Source: Companilactobacillus sp. (GTDB lineage: Bacteria > Bacillota > Bacilli > Lactobacillales > Lactobacillaceae). From it: a DNA stretch of 64,000 bases. Positions 1-9,193 of this stretch are shown here, one piece after another (the stretch's first letter is position 1; every line of letters begins with the position of its first letter). Location of the stretch: the NCBI RefSeq assembly GCF_022484265.1, contig NZ_JAKVLR010000001.1, positions 1,736,001 to 1,800,000 of the forward strand. Direction: 5' to 3'. A program made the translations under genes and the position numbers. The notes under the pieces are model-generated. The model did not search any database. It worked only from the letters and a program-made list of their open reading frames with translations, and had not been told where the DNA came from.

Positions 1-705
1 ACTGGAAGACCAGCGAATATTGTTGATGTCAGTGGCATCGTTTGGAGTAACCGTCGCATGAGCAAAAATCGACTGATCCTCATCTTTTTCATTAACGTAA
101 ACAGTATCTTCGTCAGTATCGACCTTCAAACCAGTCGTTGGAACTTCTTTTCCGGTGAAGTGGACGGCGGCAACGGTAGAAAATAGCAGTGGATTGAGAT
201 CTTTGGGCATTACCTGGCAAGTATCTTGGAAATACACCGTTTTTGGAGTTTCAGAGCTCACCGTTAAGTCAGGAGAGTTGCTATTATCGACGGGATTCCA
301 ATGTTGACCCTCATCCTCAGAGTAGAACCACTGATGCTCATCGTGTCCATACAAGTCACTGGCACTATTTCGAGCCACCGTAGTATGAATCGTAACTTTC
401 TGATTTAACTCAGCGTAATAGTCGGGCTTTGGTTCCAGTTGAAAGCCCGCTTTGAAATACCACCCCAGAACTGGAAAAACTTGTTCGGAAGGCTTTCCAT
501 ATGGTCGCACTTCTGAAGATGATAGTTTGCGCTCAGTAATAGGAGAGTCGCCGACATTTTGCGTCTGTACAGTACCTTGATCAGGAACGGTAATATCAGT
601 GGCATCGCCTAGTAATACTGGGATTGAAAGAAAGAATAACGTTAAAACTGGTAGAAATTTTAGACTACAAATCCGTTTGAGAAATCCCCAAATGTGGTTA
701 AACAT
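1..705 (-). CDS. Secreted WxL-associated-type surface protein, partial (C-terminus outside window)
   Basis: The reading frame is open from ATG at 705 to the window edge, giving the first 235 residues. GGGGGAT lies six bases before the start. The N-terminus has basic residues and a hydrophobic stretch (about residues 14-33) that could be a signal peptide or anchor. Residues about 80-95 carry WYFKAGFQLEPKP, nearly repeated in the next gene (WYFKAGYELQPKP), followed by a similar module ending in an Ig-like segment (NDATDINNIRW). The two genes are therefore tandem paralogs. Function is unknown; extracellular adhesion or substrate binding is an inference from the architecture. No cell-wall anchor can be judged because the C-terminus is missing. 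Confidence 0.8.
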   Translation of the reverse strand, partial: MFNHIWGFLKRICSLKFLPVLTLFFLSIPVLLGDATDITVPDQGTVQTQNVGDSPITERKLSSSEVRPYGKPSEQVFPVLGWYFKAGFQLEPKPDYYAELNQKVTIHTTVARNSASDLYGHDEHQWFYSEDEGQHWNPVDNSNSPDLTVSSETPKTVYFQDTCQVMPKDLNPLLFSTVAAVHFTGKEVPTTGLKVDTDEDTVYVNEKDEDQSIFAHATVTPNDATDINNIRWSSS

Positions 706-866
706 GAAGTATCCCCCTCATATCTGATTACTTTAGCTGATTTGTAGTATAGGCTTAGTTCAATGATGATGGTATGTCGAAATATTTGTATTGGAATATT
801 CCGCTTGAAAATAAATATTTATAAATATGTACAACAATTATTAATAATGATTATTTTTACCAAATT

Positions 867-3005
867 TCAAACAGAATAAGCAATAGTCCATGATAATACA
901 GCTTTATACGAACCATTTAAGATCTTGGTGTCATCTATTGCTAATTTCAGACCGTTTGATTTTGACCAATGTATTGAAGAAAGCGGCTCTCCCAATTTAG
1001 TTTCTATGATTGTTTCGGGTTGATCAGTCACGGGTGTATGATTTTTAAAAAAAATCATATGCATCGGTGCAATTATTTTTGAATTATTTTGATTAACAAA
1101 TTTTCCAGAATAATCTAATAATAATTTAACAGGTTGTTTGTCTTTTCTTTCATCATTGAAACCAATGATTTCATCAGTGTCATCAGGTGATTTACGCTCA
1201 AAAATCGCTTTTTTGTATGGTAATATTTTTCCAAAATCGATTGGATGAGTTATTATTTTTAAATCTGGAGAAGCCAGAGAATCTCCGAAATATGCATACG
1301 TTTTTGGAAAATCAATATCGTGCGGTTCAATTGAATTTATGCTTTGTAATTTATTCGCTGGAACACTCAACATTGATTTATATTCAAATTTATTTTTAAC
1401 AGGATCGATGTACTTGATTTTCGTTTTAACTTTTATAGTATGGAAATCATTCTTATTCATTTCCTCTTCAGGAATTGTGATTTTAAACTGCAGTAGATTG
1501 TTTTCATCGGGGTTCCAGTGTTTTTCAACAGTATCAAATGATCCCGTAATTACGGACTCATTGGGAGATAATGGTAAGGTGATAAAAGCGTCAGTTTTAC
1601 CATACAAGCTTTGGATAGGACTTTTATTTTTAAATTGAAGTGTGTGAGTTAAAGTATCGTCTTTTTTTACATGAATTACTTCATTGTTTGAAAAATTAGA
1701 TTCCTGATTATCATTTGAAATTTTTTGAGTGGTAGCAAAGAGCGGGTAAATAGGAGTTATGTGTAAGGTTAATGGATTAGATTTGAACGAATTATTATAT
1801 TCATGAACATTATTATGTTCGTCTGTATAATGTTCAGTTGTTTTATCAATGAATTCTACATAAATTTGTCCATTATTCAACTCATACGGAAACGTCAATG
1901 TAATATCCTTTAAATCGTCTGTACCTGGTATAATCTCATCGTCTGAGTTTTTGAGAGTATGCCACCGGACTTTGTATTGACTTGGATCATATTTAAATGA
2001 ATCGTTAATCTTTAAATTTACTGGTTGGTCCTCAAAAATGGAATCAGTATTGCCATCCAAAATCCGGCTTATATAAAAAGTTTTCTTTTTGCGTATTTTA
2101 GTATTAGGTAACTCAGCTGTGACGTCTATTGGTCCTATTTTATTATTGTCATTAATTGTTAGATTTCCGGAAATTGGATCAATCGTGGCCAAATCATTGT
2201 CGTCTAATTTCCATCTAATATCATCTGTATTAGTGGCTCCTTCAGGATCTGTGATTACTTCAGGAAAATGAGATTGATTTTTAAATGCATCGTCTGTGAA
2301 TAGTGAATTATTATAATTAAAATCAGTTATTTTTTTAATTCTTTGTTCGTCATTTACGACGTCTATTCTTGCAACGTTTGACCAAAGAGGTTCGTTGAAG
2401 TTCCTTGGCCAGACTTGTGCTTGCTGTTGAATATATAATGTTCCAGTTGTATTTGGAGCAGTAAATGTTAAATTTGGACCATCTTCATATTGATTTGTAC
2501 TGTCTGAACCATCGCTTTTTGGAACTATATTCCAAGTTTTACCGTTATCTGCTGTGTACCACCATAAATATTTGTTTGGAATAAAACTGGCATCATTTTT
2601 TAATATACTTGTTTTTATTGTTAGTTGTTTTTTCTTTTGAACTATGTAAAGAGGTTTCGGCTGTAATTCGTAACCTGCTTTAAAATACCAAAAACCGTTT
2701 GCAATGGAAAATGCAGGTTTTGATGGTTTAACCTTCTGAACTGGCTTTTCTTTACCATGTTTTTTGGGATAGTATTTTATGATAACATCTGTAATAGTAT
2801 CCACAATACTACCTCGTGTCTGATAATTCATATAAGGGTTATCAATGGTTGATGATCTCCAGTTGGATTCTTTGATATTTCCAGTTGCAACGTTTGAATT
2901 TTGAAGAAATGTTGTGCAAATAGTAATTAAGCATATGAATATCAAAATATTTAATTTAAATATTAAGCTATGCCTGAATTTGGTCCAAAATTGTTTTAAA
3001 GACAT
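867..3005 (-). CDS. Large secreted surface protein with WxL-like C-terminus
   Basis: 712 residues. The start at 3005 has GGTGGTG about five bases upstream. A hydrophobic segment at about residues 16-38 suggests export. The middle part resembles bacterial Ig-like (BIG2-type) folds, for example around DIRWKLDDNDLATIDP. The C-terminal 130 residues have a DFGKI element, an HWSKSNGLKL element and a final YKAVLSWTI, which resembles the WxL cell-wall-binding domain although the canonical W-x-L is not perfect. There is no LPXTG. It is a paralog of the partial gene to its left. The role is probably non-covalent attachment to peptidoglycan at the cell surface; the ligand is unknown. Confidence 0.75.
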   Translation of the reverse strand: MSLKQFWTKFRHSLIFKLNILIFICLITICTTFLQNSNVATGNIKESNWRSSTIDNPYMNYQTRGSIVDTITDVIIKYYPKKHGKEKPVQKVKPSKPAFSIANGFWYFKAGYELQPKPLYIVQKKKQLTIKTSILKNDASFIPNKYLWWYTADNGKTWNIVPKSDGSDSTNQYEDGPNLTFTAPNTTGTLYIQQQAQVWPRNFNEPLWSNVARIDVVNDEQRIKKITDFNYNNSLFTDDAFKNQSHFPEVITDPEGATNTDDIRWKLDDNDLATIDPISGNLTINDNNKIGPIDVTAELPNTKIRKKKTFYISRILDGNTDSIFEDQPVNLKINDSFKYDPSQYKVRWHTLKNSDDEIIPGTDDLKDITLTFPYELNNGQIYVEFIDKTTEHYTDEHNNVHEYNNSFKSNPLTLHITPIYPLFATTQKISNDNQESNFSNNEVIHVKKDDTLTHTLQFKNKSPIQSLYGKTDAFITLPLSPNESVITGSFDTVEKHWNPDENNLLQFKITIPEEEMNKNDFHTIKVKTKIKYIDPVKNKFEYKSMLSVPANKLQSINSIEPHDIDFPKTYAYFGDSLASPDLKIITHPIDFGKILPYKKAIFERKSPDDTDEIIGFNDERKDKQPVKLLLDYSGKFVNQNNSKIIAPMHMIFFKNHTPVTDQPETIIETKLGEPLSSIHWSKSNGLKLAIDDTKILNGSYKAVLSWTIAYSV

Positions 3006-3109
3006 TTAGACACCACCAAATAACTAGAATAATTTGCTTTAAATTATAAATAAAGAACAAAAAATATAACATGGCTTATTTGGTATAAACCAATATCAAA
3101 AAAATTTTA

Positions 3110-3141
3110 CAAAAAAAGAACCGATCCTCTCGGACCGGCTC
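3110..3141 (-). terminator. Rho-independent terminator behind the 35-aa peptide gene
   Basis: Read on the minus strand, a 13-bp stem (AAAGAGCCGGTCC with GGATCGGTTCTTT, two G-U pairs, loop GAGA) is followed by a T run. It lies about 60 bases after the small ORF at 3197-3304. No comparable terminator lies between that ORF and the esterase upstream. Confidence 0.85.
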
Positions 3142-3196
3142 TTTACCTGGGGTTGTTTATATAAATGAATGTTTATTAGTTAAGGTAAACTTGTGA

Positions 3197-3304
3197 TTAA
3201 TAACGTGTAACGTTATCAAAGAATTGTCCAACAGCTTGCACATCGTTTGCTGCTGTATGGATACCTGTACTAATACCTGCGCGTAATGAGTTTAAAATAA
3301 TCAT
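3197..3304 (-). CDS. Small peptide, 35 aa, function unknown
   Basis: A short frame starts with ATG at 3304, preceded by a near-perfect AAGGAGG eight bases upstream, and ends with TAA at 3197-3199. The product begins MIILNSLRAGISTGIHTA and ends QFFDNVTRY. It has mixed hydrophobic, Gly and Ala content and could form an amphipathic helix. It has no obvious signal peptide, double-glycine leader or cysteine. A strong terminator follows. The esterase gene ends 91 bases upstream without a terminator, so cotranscription is possible. I do not recognise a family; bacteriocin-like, signalling or regulatory roles are only guesses. The start signal and terminator make it very likely to be translated. Confidence 0.65.
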   Translation of the reverse strand: MIILNSLRAGISTGIHTAANDVQAVGQFFDNVTRY

Positions 3305-3395
3305 TGATTTGTTCCTCCTTCATTTGAACAAGTTCTATTATGCCGTTGGTTTCATAAACGAACCTTAAAAATGTGGAGTGTTCAAAAATTATTTT

Positions 3396-4433
3396 TTAAA
3401 TTGATTTAATGAACTGGGCCATCTCTTCGGCTGAGTCGTCTGCTTGAGGCAGAACTCCGACTTGTGGCGCGAAGGCGTGGGCCATTCCGTTATATTGTAC
3501 GAATCTGATATTGGTACCGTTGTCTTGGAGTTTCTGTGCGTACGATTCATCCTGAAGGCGGAAAAAGTCGTATTCTCCAACGATCATCAAGGTACTTGGT
3601 TTCTTTGAACTGGTGTCTGAATATAGTGGTGAAATCAGTCCATATCTCGGATCTTCATCATGTTGTAAATAGAATTGTCTCATGACCTGGTTTAGTTGCA
3701 TAAAGAATTCACGGTAGTTATTACGGATAAAAATCTGGTCTTTCTTGATGGGATAAGCGTTAAGATCCCAGAGATCTTTAGTCTCATCATCATCTAAGGT
3801 AACAACGGGATATAGGAGCACATTTCCAACTGGAGCATTGTAGCCAAAGTAATTCATCATGTTGTTGACGGCCAAGGCGATGTTGCCTCCGGCTGAGTCT
3901 CCTCCAAGAATTACTTGGTCAACGCCGAGTTGTTTTTGAAAATATAAACAGACTGCAACACCATCTAAGATCCCCGACGGGTAGGGATGTTCAGGTGCAA
4001 GGTGGTAGTTAACATTTATAACTTGTGTATGGCTTTTTTCAGCTACCAACTTAAGCATGTCGCCGACGTCTCCAGTACTGCCTCCATAAAATGATCCACC
4101 ATGGAAGTAGATGAAGGCTTTTTTTGGATCAGCATTTTGCGGGATTAGCTGTTCCATTGAAACGTCGCGGCCCCAGTACTCGATCTTCCGTTGAACATTC
4201 AATACGTCTTCGGTAGTCAAATCCTTAGAAGCTACACCGTTCCCAGAGCGTAGTTGTGCTAAATCTTCGGTCAAATCAGAAGCTTTTTTGAATTTTGCCA
4301 AGTCTGGCAACAACAATGGACTGTATTGTCCACCGGTTATGCCAGTGCTGACGGGTTTGACAAATTTTCTTAATTGACCATCAAATTCAGTGGTTGATCT
4401 TTTTAAGGCGTTAATAGTTTGTACGTATGACAT
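3396..4433 (-). CDS. Alpha/beta-hydrolase, HSL-type esterase
   Basis: 345 residues. The ATG at 4433 was chosen over the one two codons upstream because AAAGGAG then sits eight bases from the start. This is the hormone-sensitive-lipase (alpha/beta hydrolase fold-3) family: oxyanion HGGSF at residues 111-115, nucleophile Ser180 in GGDSAGG, and likely Asp289 (GEYDFF) and His319 (MAHAF). No signal peptide, so probably cytoplasmic. The substrate is probably a short acyl ester. It is a close paralog of the esterase at 8041-9063, and both carry the motif also found before the AraC regulator and GH65 genes. A role in removing acyl groups from a sugar or glycoside is inferred from this context. Confidence 0.85.
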   Translation of the reverse strand: MSYVQTINALKRSTTEFDGQLRKFVKPVSTGITGGQYSPLLLPDLAKFKKASDLTEDLAQLRSGNGVASKDLTTEDVLNVQRKIEYWGRDVSMEQLIPQNADPKKAFIYFHGGSFYGGSTGDVGDMLKLVAEKSHTQVINVNYHLAPEHPYPSGILDGVAVCLYFQKQLGVDQVILGGDSAGGNIALAVNNMMNYFGYNAPVGNVLLYPVVTLDDDETKDLWDLNAYPIKKDQIFIRNNYREFFMQLNQVMRQFYLQHDEDPRYGLISPLYSDTSSKKPSTLMIVGEYDFFRLQDESYAQKLQDNGTNIRFVQYNGMAHAFAPQVGVLPQADDSAEEMAQFIKSI

Positions 4434-4511
4434 ATTCATTTCTCCTTTGATCGATTAACATTATCTTAGTAGAAATTATAATTATTTTTAATAGCTTATT
4501 TTGCCAAGAAA

Positions 4512-4527
4512 GTTACCTTTTTTAACC
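4512..4527 (-). promoter_or_regulatory. Candidate AraC-family operator, copy 1
   Basis: GTTACCTTTTTTAACC on the plus strand, an inverted repeat GTTA-N8-TAAC-like element about 79 bases upstream of the esterase start. Related sequences occur before the GH65, araC and second esterase genes. Binding by the regulator encoded at 6967-7827 is inferred. Confidence 0.5.
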
Positions 4528-4529
4528 AC

Positions 4530-4570
4530 GCAAAAACCCTTTACGACGGCGTTTATATCGTAAAGGGTTA
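4530..4570 (-). terminator. Terminator of the GH65 gene
   Basis: A 12-bp perfect stem, AACCCTTTACGA with TCGTAAAGGGTT, lies directly after the GH65 stop codon; on the minus strand it is followed by a short T run. Confidence 0.8.
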
Positions 4571-4572
4571 TT

Positions 4573-6771
4573 TTAGTTCAATATTTTTTGATCATTATGA
4601 GTTCGAGTGATTTCTCTCCATTTGCCGTCTATCATGACGTTGGCGCTGGTTCCTTCAAGCAGTTTTACGTCGATGTCATTTTTGGTAAGTTCGATGGCAA
4701 AAAGGTTATCTTGGAGCCGGATGCGGAATTTTAAGGCTTTCCATTGTTGAGGAAGGTTGTTGATCAGGTGCAATTTACCTTCTTCAAATGTCATGCCGGC
4801 AAATCCGGCAGTTAGTGCTAGCCAGCTTCCGCCAAGGTTCGACAAGTGCAAACCGTCTTCGGTGTTTCCTTGCAAGTCGACCAGATCCATTTTGGCAGTG
4901 GTCATGAAGTAATCGTAAGCTTGCTTAGAATCGTGCAGGCGGGCTGCAATCATACTAAAGACTGAACGCGAGAGCGATGAATCATGCGTGGTGATCGATT
5001 CATAGTAATCATACTCACGTTGGAGTTGATCTTTACCGACGTCTTGTGGGAAGAGAAACTCAGCTAGGATCGTATCAGCTTGTTTGGCAACTTGGTAACG
5101 ATAGATCGTTAGCGGATGGAAATGCAGCAAGAGTGGATATTGGTCTTTTTTAGTAGTCTTAAATGGCCAGATTGGCTTGTTGAAAAAGCTGTCGTCCTGG
5201 GCATTGACTTGGTGCTGCTGATTATATGGCAGGTAAATAACGTCTGCAATATTTTCGAATTTTTCCAATTCTTCGTCAGTTACGTGTAATTCCTTTAACT
5301 TGTTGGGATCAACCTCAGACACGATTTTGGCCAATCTAACGGCTAGATGCAAGTTGTGTTTAGCGATTCGGTTGGTGTAATAGTTGTTATCGACCATAAC
5401 TGTATATTCGTTAGGACCAGTTACACCGTAAAATTCAAATCGATTTTTCCCATCGACCTCGTGGAAATGGCCAAAATGAGACCAAAATCTAGCTGTCTCG
5501 AGAATTAGTTCGTAACCTTTTTCAACGAGCCAGTCGCGGTCGTTAGTGGCTTCATAGTACCGATTTGCGGCGTAGGCAATATCGCCGTCGATATGGTATT
5601 GAGCAGTTCCAGCTGGATAATAGGCTGAAGCTTCTTCACCATTGATCGTTCTCCATGGAAATAGTGCACCTTCAGACACTCCGAGCGTTTTGGCTTGCTG
5701 TTTAGCAATGTCGAGCGTGTTGTATCTGAAATCGAGTAATTTTTTTGCGATCATCGGCGTGCTGTAAGTAAAGTAAGGCATCAAGTACATTTCGGTGTCC
5801 CAGAAGTAATGACCTTCATAGCCTGTGCCACTGAGTCCTTTAGCTGAGATATTAGTCTTACCATCACGTCCAGCAGATTGATTCAACTGGAATAAGTTGT
5901 AGCGGATAGCTTGAGTTAGGCGATCATCGCCATCGATCTCAATTTGGCTACTGTTCCAGATCGTCTGCCAATAATTTTTCGAATCTGCGATAACTTGTTC
6001 AAAAGTCACATCTTTTAAGTCGGCAGTGGGTGGCGTCAACTCGTTAGCAAAGTCGGAAACGCAAACTAGATATCTGGCGACTGCGGGTCCCTTGGCTAAA
6101 TCAAAACTCTGTTCGAGTAAAGTTCCATCTAAAGCTTTCAAACGCATAGCAACTGCCAATTTGCTGTTTTGAGTCTCAATCAACAATTCCTTTTGGTCGT
6201 TAGAATCAACGGTTGTTGTGATGTCTAGACTCGTGATCTGACGGGCTTTTCTAGGATCGTCGCTTTCAGTAACGGTGGCGTTGAAGGCGAGGGATTTGCC
6301 GATGGTTATCTGACCATTATAAGTACCGGCGGTAAATTCATATTTTAAAGCGCCAGCTTTTTGGTCAGCTTGATCGACAATGCTGTCAAAAGTCAGCGTA
6401 ATATTTTTGCCAGTGGGGTTGGTCAATTTGTACGACTGACTCAAAATTCCAGTTTGAAAATCCAAGTTCGAAGTTAGTAGTTCGCTTTTTGCAAAAAGTG
6501 CACCATCGGAATCGCTCACTTTGATCTTTCTCAGATCTGGTAAGTTGACGATAGTTTGATGATTTTCAGCATAGCCAACAGCCCGCTCACCATATGTGAT
6601 CGGACTGCTTTCGTAAAATCCATTAACTAAAGTGCCGCTAGTTGAACTTGGGGCCACGGGGTCGCTGGCACGGATGCCGAAGTGGCCATTAGCGATTGAA
6701 AAAATTGTTTCCAAGTAGGCAATGCGGTGATTGTCTAAGTCGGTTAATTGTAAGTTATTCAAACTAACCAT
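4573..6771 (-). CDS. Glycoside hydrolase family 65 protein (disaccharide phosphorylase)
   Basis: 732 residues, slightly shorter than typical maltose phosphorylases of about 750-770. The start at 6771 is preceded by AAGGGGG. The family catalytic glutamate is Glu455 in GPNEYTVMVDNN; other GH65 signatures are HYFWDTEMYLMPYF and FPWRTINGEEASAYYP. GH65 phosphorylases split alpha-linked disaccharides with phosphate to give beta-glucose-1-phosphate plus a sugar. The expected partner beta-phosphoglucomutase and a maltose transporter are not in the neighbourhood, so the substrate (maltose, trehalose, kojibiose, nigerose or another) cannot be assigned. Probable regulation is by the adjacent AraC protein through the motif at 6854-6869. 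Confidence 0.85.
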   Translation of the reverse strand: MVSLNNLQLTDLDNHRIAYLETIFSIANGHFGIRASDPVAPSSTSGTLVNGFYESSPITYGERAVGYAENHQTIVNLPDLRKIKVSDSDGALFAKSELLTSNLDFQTGILSQSYKLTNPTGKNITLTFDSIVDQADQKAGALKYEFTAGTYNGQITIGKSLAFNATVTESDDPRKARQITSLDITTTVDSNDQKELLIETQNSKLAVAMRLKALDGTLLEQSFDLAKGPAVARYLVCVSDFANELTPPTADLKDVTFEQVIADSKNYWQTIWNSSQIEIDGDDRLTQAIRYNLFQLNQSAGRDGKTNISAKGLSGTGYEGHYFWDTEMYLMPYFTYSTPMIAKKLLDFRYNTLDIAKQQAKTLGVSEGALFPWRTINGEEASAYYPAGTAQYHIDGDIAYAANRYYEATNDRDWLVEKGYELILETARFWSHFGHFHEVDGKNRFEFYGVTGPNEYTVMVDNNYYTNRIAKHNLHLAVRLAKIVSEVDPNKLKELHVTDEELEKFENIADVIYLPYNQQHQVNAQDDSFFNKPIWPFKTTKKDQYPLLLHFHPLTIYRYQVAKQADTILAEFLFPQDVGKDQLQREYDYYESITTHDSSLSRSVFSMIAARLHDSKQAYDYFMTTAKMDLVDLQGNTEDGLHLSNLGGSWLALTAGFAGMTFEEGKLHLINNLPQQWKALKFRIRLQDNLFAIELTKNDIDVKLLEGTSANVMIDGKWREITRTHNDQKILN

Positions 6772-6853
6772 AAGAAATACCCCCTTGGGATCATCTTGTT
6801 TATTAATTTACGAATATAACTATAATAATACAATCCAGGATACATTCGAAAAT

Positions 6854-6869
6854 ATTACCTTTTTGAACC
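6854..6869 (-). promoter_or_regulatory. Candidate AraC-family operator, copy 2
   Basis: ATTACCTTTTTGAACC on the plus strand, 83 bases upstream of the GH65 start. It matches the copies at 4512, 7925 and 9179 and lies upstream of a possible -35 region, as expected for an activator site. Confidence 0.5.
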
Positions 6870-6966
6870 TCAGTTCATTTATAGTAGTCGCTTTTTTCAA
6901 AAAAACAACTCCTATCAATAAATCACGTCATATATGACCGACTTGAAATATTAATAAGAGTTTTGG

Positions 6967-7827
6967 TTAAACGGTATTTTTTTGACGATATTCTTTTGGC
7001 GTCATCTGATACTTTTTGCGGAACAAAACAAAGAAGTTTTTCGGCGATCCAAAGCCGGTATCAGACGATATTTCTTCAATTGAAGACTCTGTTTGTCGCA
7101 ACATTCTGGCGGCTTCTGCCAATCTGATCTGGATCAGATAGCTTTTTGGAGAAACGCCAACGTATTTTTTAAAAACTCGGATCAGATGTGCTTCTGAAAT
7201 ATGATTTTCAGCGCTGAGTTCGCTGATGGTCAGATTATCTTGATAATTGTTCTGCATTTTAGACATCATTTGCTGGATCATCAACGGCGAGCCTAATTCA
7301 AGTGCATTGGCTGGCGATAGTCTGACGGAACTGTTCTGGGTCAAGACAAAGGCTGCAATGTAGTGCAGAGCGGCAACAGCGGTGACTTGTTGCTCCAGTC
7401 CAATCTTAGTGCTGCGTTTATATTCGAGAACGTTGTTTAAAGCCTCGTAAAAAATGCGATTTTTTTCAGCCTTAACATCGATTGGTCCTATGTCGAACTG
7501 GATCTCGTTGAAGTCGTTGATTTGATCGGTCAGCCATTCCAGCGGTATCAGCAAGGTCAACACTTCGTCTTTTCTGGTGATGATCGAATCAAAACTGTGA
7601 ATGACGTTTGGTCCGATAACGTAGGCGTTATCAGCCTCTAATTCAAATGATTCGCCGTTGATCCGCCCAGTCCCAGGGTGTCCGTCGATGACGTAACAAA
7701 TCTCGATCGAATTATGCCAGTGCGATAATGCGACCTTCTTCCTCCAGCCAGGATTACTGTGGAGGATCACCTTGACTGGCAATTTATCATCAAAAATCAA
7801 ATTTTCATGAAATGCTGCCATTTTCAT
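6967..7827 (-). CDS. AraC-family transcriptional regulator with N-terminal cupin domain
   Basis: About 286 residues from ATG at 7827; the frame is open further upstream, but AGGAG lies only at this point. The start could also be the ATG two codons later (7821), which has a ten-base spacing. The N-terminal half is a cupin-type sensor domain (LSHWHNSIEICYVIDG, NAYVIGPNVIHSF). The C-terminal 100 residues carry two helix-turn-helix motifs (ISELSAENHISEAHLIRVF and IEEISSDTGFGSPKNFFVLF). Such proteins usually activate sugar-utilisation genes when the cupin binds a sugar. It sits between GH65 and an esterase and has a copy of the shared motif in its own upstream region, which suggests autoregulation. 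Confidence 0.85.
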   Translation of the reverse strand: MKMAAFHENLIFDDKLPVKVILHSNPGWRKKVALSHWHNSIEICYVIDGHPGTGRINGESFELEADNAYVIGPNVIHSFDSIITRKDEVLTLLIPLEWLTDQINDFNEIQFDIGPIDVKAEKNRIFYEALNNVLEYKRSTKIGLEQQVTAVAALHYIAAFVLTQNSSVRLSPANALELGSPLMIQQMMSKMQNNYQDNLTISELSAENHISEAHLIRVFKKYVGVSPKSYLIQIRLAEAARMLRQTESSIEEISSDTGFGSPKNFFVLFRKKYQMTPKEYRQKNTV

Positions 7828-7924
7828 CAATCTCCTCTGAATAATTTTTATAAAAAATCCAATTGATTGTATATAAAAATAGTATAGCATCGTTGTTTTA
7901 AGCGATTACATCAATCCAGAAAAG

Positions 7925-7940
7925 ATTACCTTTATTAATC
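7925..7940 (-). promoter_or_regulatory. Candidate AraC-family operator, copy 3 (own promoter)
   Basis: ATTACCTTTATTAATC on the plus strand; with the preceding G it forms GATTA-N7-TAATC, the clearest inverted repeat of the set. It lies about 98 bases upstream of the regulator start. Confidence 0.5.
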
Positions 7941-7976
7941 TGAAATATATTTTTTAAATAAAAATGGTAATAAAAT

Positions 7977-8002
7977 AGCGTCCTTCATGAAAAAAGGACG
8001 CT
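7977..8002 (-). terminator. Terminator of the second esterase gene
   Basis: AGCGTCCTT pairs with AAGGACGCT; on the minus strand the hairpin is followed by ATTTTATT. It lies about 40 bases after the esterase stop. Confidence 0.75.
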
Positions 8003-8040
8003 CGGATTCGCTTATTATTCATAAGTTTTGATGTTGTTTC

Positions 8041-9063
8041 TCAGAGTTTGCCGATGAATTTGGCCATTTCGTCTGCGGTGTCGTCAGCCTGGGGAAGGAT
8101 TCCGACCATTGGTGCATAGGCGTGAGCCATACCGTTGTACTGAATGTAAGTCACGTTGCTGCCATTTCGAGCTAGCATTTCGGCAAATGCTTCATCTTGA
8201 AGCCGGAAAAAATCGAATTCTCCAGAGACCACCAAAGTTGTTGGCTTTTTAAAAGTTGAATCTGAATATAATGGCGATACTAGGCCGTGGATAGAGTTTT
8301 CGTCATTTCGCAAATAGTATTCACGCATGATGCCATTAAGTTGCTGAAAGACTGCTAAATAGTTGTCTCGAATCTTTTTTTGGTCTTCTCTGATCGGATA
8401 TTGTTTGAGGTCCCAATATTTTGAAGTATCATCGTCAGCCAATGTCACGACTGGGTACAAGACGATACTGCCGACTGTTAGTTTGTAGCCGAATTGATGC
8501 AGCATCTCGTTAACGCCCAGACTGATATTTCCACCAGCTGAATCTCCACCTAAAATAAGTTCTTCAAAGTTCAAAACTTTTTTAGCATAGATCGAGACGG
8601 CAACGCCATCTAGAATTGCTGAAGGGAAGGGAGATTCTGGTGCGAGACCATAATCAACATTGATGATAGTCAGATTGCTTTTTTCAGCTACTAATTTCAG
8701 TAAGTTTTGGGCATCTTGAATGTGCCCACCATAAAAAGAACCACCGTGAAAATAAATCAAGACCCGTTTTAAACTAGCATTTTCAGGCGTAATGGTTTGA
8801 ATATGGACTTCACGGTCAAACGAGTTGATTGTTTCGTCTTTGATCTCAATATTCGTGGTGGTTAAATCTTTAGAATCAGGGACTTTGTTGCCGGCACGTA
8901 ATTCCTCTAAATTATCGTATAACTCTGACTTAGTTCTGAATGACTCAATGTATGGTAGCAGCTGCTCGCTGTATTCGCCTCCAGAAACTGTGTCAGAAAT
9001 AGGCTTGACGAGTTTTCGCAACTTGTCGTTGACTAATGTTTCAGAATAATTTGAACTTGGCAT
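8041..9063 (-). CDS. Alpha/beta-hydrolase, HSL-type esterase (paralog)
   Basis: 340 residues; ATG at 9063 follows GAGGGGG. Same family and layout as the esterase at 3396-4433: HGGSF at 106-110, Ser175 in GGDSAGG, Asp284 in GEFDFF, His314 in MAHAY. The two proteins align along their whole length, including the N-terminal region, so they arose by duplication within this lineage. The gene has its own terminator. A weak -35/-10 pair (TTGGAA, 17 bases, TATGTA) lies upstream, and the shared motif (9179-9193) lies further upstream. The substrate is unknown; an acylated carbohydrate is an inference from the neighbouring GH65 and AraC genes. Confidence 0.85.
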   Translation of the reverse strand: MPSSNYSETLVNDKLRKLVKPISDTVSGGEYSEQLLPYIESFRTKSELYDNLEELRAGNKVPDSKDLTTTNIEIKDETINSFDREVHIQTITPENASLKRVLIYFHGGSFYGGHIQDAQNLLKLVAEKSNLTIINVDYGLAPESPFPSAILDGVAVSIYAKKVLNFEELILGGDSAGGNISLGVNEMLHQFGYKLTVGSIVLYPVVTLADDDTSKYWDLKQYPIREDQKKIRDNYLAVFQQLNGIMREYYLRNDENSIHGLVSPLYSDSTFKKPTTLVVSGEFDFFRLQDEAFAEMLARNGSNVTYIQYNGMAHAYAPMVGILPQADDTADEMAKFIGKL

Positions 9064-9178
9064 ATTATCGTACCCCCTCGATTTGATTTTTAGGCTATAT
9101 ATATTATTTTTACATATTTATTGCGTTGAACTATTCCAATAATAATAAAAAATATTCGTAAATTTAATTCCCAAACTT

Positions 9179-9193
9179 GTTGCTTTTATAACC
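9179..9193 (-). promoter_or_regulatory. Candidate AraC-family operator, copy 4
   Basis: GTTGCTTTTATAACC on the plus strand, 116 bases upstream of the second esterase. It is the weakest of the four copies (one arm altered, spacer one base shorter). Confidence 0.35.
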
